Positions 21,841 to 22,817 of a stretch of 22,817 nucleotides of DNA are shown piece by piece. The DNA is taken from the NCBI GenBank assembly GCA_002471665.1, contig DKQK01000012.1, forward strand, positions 168,706-191,522. Reading direction: 5' to 3'. The stretch's first letter is position 1. Each line of letters starts with the position of its first letter. Made by a program: the position numbers and the translations under genes. This stretch comes from Gammaproteobacteria bacterium UBA7310. GTDB lineage: Bacteria > Pseudomonadota > Gammaproteobacteria > Pseudomonadales > Ketobacteraceae. The notes below the pieces were generated by a model, which saw nothing but the letters and a program-made list of their open reading frames with translations, had not been told where the DNA came from and did not search any database.

Positions 21841-22817
21841 ATGGGGGTGGGAACCCCGCTTATGGCCATAATAAAATCAGTGTCGGCATGGGGGATGACG
21901 GTGCTCACCCGATATCCCGGGGTGGTGGCGGTGTTTGGCTTTGCTGCCGGTGTGAGCAGCTTTTTCCTGGTGGAGCGAGAACAGGAAATCTTTGCCCAGG
22001 CTCTGTCTATTTTGATGCTGGCCAGCTGGCTGTGGTTGGTGGCAGAAAACCTCCTGCATCGGCAGATAAAGCGTTGGTTTGACGTTTCCCTGCCCCGTCC
22101 CATTCTGAAATTTTTAACGCAGTTGGTACATCAGGAAAGTCTCTTCTTCGTCATCCCGTTCTTTTTCGTCACGACCGCCTGGAACAGTGGACAGGCGATT
22201 TTCACCACTTTGCTCATCGGGTTTGGAATCATCTCCATCCTGGATCCGCTCTATTATCGCTGGTTGTCCCGCCGCCGCTGGTTGTATTTTATTTATCACA
22301 GCGTGACTTTGTTTGCGGTGTTGTTGACTGCGTTGCCAATGCTTTTGCACATCCCTACCGGTACCAGCTATCTGCACGCGTTGGTGATTGCCGTGATTCT
22401 GTCGGTGTTCAGCGTGGAGCGGGATCTGCCCTGGCGCTGGTATTGGAGCACGTTGATGGTGGCTGTGCTGATGGCCGCTGCCATCGGGTTTGGTATTCTG
22501 GTGCGGCCATGGGTTCCGCCCGCGTCCCTGTGGTTGACCGATGTGGCGATCACATCGGAAATTGATAATGCCCAACGGGCGCCACAAAACAAACTGTTGG
22601 TGGTGAGTGAAGGGCAATTAAAGAAGGGCTTGTATGCTTATACGTCGATACATGCACCACGAGGATTGCACGAGCGGATTTATCACGAATGGACTCTGAA
22701 CGGTGAAACGGTGGATCGCATTGCCCTGGATATTCATGGTGGCCGGGAAGAGGGTTATCGCGCCTGGACCCACAAGCTTAATTTTCCGCTGCAGTCGCAA
22801 GGGCACTGGCAGATACG
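21841..22817 (+). CDS. DUF5924/DUF2914-type membrane protein, 3' end beyond window
   Basis: An incomplete gene: 325 codons are visible and the frame is open at the window edge. About eight hydrophobic segments (roughly 20-220) begin with TRYPGVVAVFGFAAGVSSFFLVERE, the opening I associate with DUF5924. After a last helix near 210-222 the soluble part carries SLWLTDVAITSEI, then WTLNGETVDRIALDIHGGREEGYRAW, the DUF2914 pattern. The function is unknown. The start is uncertain: in-frame ATG codons occur at 21790, 21820, 21841 and 21862, none with a strong ribosome binding site, though a G-rich stretch precedes 21862. It follows DUF3703 by 115 bases, so membership in the metal module is not certain. 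Confidence 0.8.
   Translation, partial: MGVGTPLMAIIKSVSAWGMTVLTRYPGVVAVFGFAAGVSSFFLVEREQEIFAQALSILMLASWLWLVAENLLHRQIKRWFDVSLPRPILKFLTQLVHQESLFFVIPFFFVTTAWNSGQAIFTTLLIGFGIISILDPLYYRWLSRRRWLYFIYHSVTLFAVLLTALPMLLHIPTGTSYLHALVIAVILSVFSVERDLPWRWYWSTLMVAVLMAAAIGFGILVRPWVPPASLWLTDVAITSEIDNAQRAPQNKLLVVSEGQLKKGLYAYTSIHAPRGLHERIYHEWTLNGETVDRIALDIHGGREEGYRAWTHKLNFPLQSQGHWQI

Noticed and set aside
22114..22617. 167-codon minus-strand frame near the window end
   Set aside because: Antisense shadow of the DUF5924/DUF2914-type gene; His/Gln-rich translation typical of a reversed membrane-protein frame.
1..22817. Mobile elements, CRISPR arrays, tRNA or rRNA genes
   Set aside because: No transposase or integrase frame, no regularly spaced repeats and no tRNA-like cloverleaf was seen on reading through the window; a dedicated scan (tRNAscan, CRISPR finder) was not possible.

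Overview
The window reads as a chromosomal segment of a free-living, probably marine or hydrocarbon-associated gammaproteobacterium of the Alcanivorax / Marinobacter / Ketobacter type. This is inferred from gene content and middling GC, not from a marker gene. In favour are a wax ester synthase/DGAT, a FATP-type very-long-chain acyl-CoA synthetase, a DUF1302/DUF1329 pair, a 7TMR-DISM hybrid kinase and a PETase-like secreted hydrolase. I see no rRNA, tRNA, CRISPR array, transposase or prophage gene. Coding density is high and genes are mostly well formed.

Layout. (1) 133-6535, plus strand: an MFS transporter, an unrecognised exported protein, a DUF1302 outer-membrane protein and a DUF1329 periplasmic protein. 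This looks like an envelope lipid-handling locus, but without the RND/MMPL permease that often accompanies the DUF1302/DUF1329 pair. (2) 6539-9346, minus: a hybrid histidine kinase convergent with DUF1329, sharing a strong hairpin terminator that lies inside its own last codons. (3) 9588-14499: a fatty acyl-CoA synthetase, a divergent-side AraC-type regulator, a small unknown protein and a WS/DGAT. Fatty acid activation and storage as wax ester or triacylglycerol is the likely theme. (4) 14560-16155: a stand-alone Lon N-terminal-domain protein (minus) and an orphan ParA-type ATPase (plus), separated by a region holding a perfect 20-bp dyad. (5) 16227-17991, minus: a secreted PETase/cutinase-fold hydrolase and, behind an 11-bp hairpin, a membrane-anchored Pro-rich/helical protein of unknown function. 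(6) 18340-19708, plus: a group III truncated haemoglobin and a TesB-like double-hotdog thioesterase. (7) 19758-22817, plus: a metal-resistance module with a MerR/ZntR regulator and its own 20-bp-spacer promoter, an SO_0444-type Cu/Zn efflux permease, DUF3703, and a membrane protein (DUF5924/DUF2914 type) cut by the window end.

The most interesting items are the PETase-like hydrolase whose subsite Trp is replaced by His, with its unknown membrane-anchored neighbour; the unknown exported protein next to the DUF1302/DUF1329 pair; the orphan ParA with a perfect upstream dyad; the small unknown gene preceding WS/DGAT; and the apparently leaderless ZntR-type transcript. Positions were read by eye; domain names rest on recalled family motifs, not on a search.
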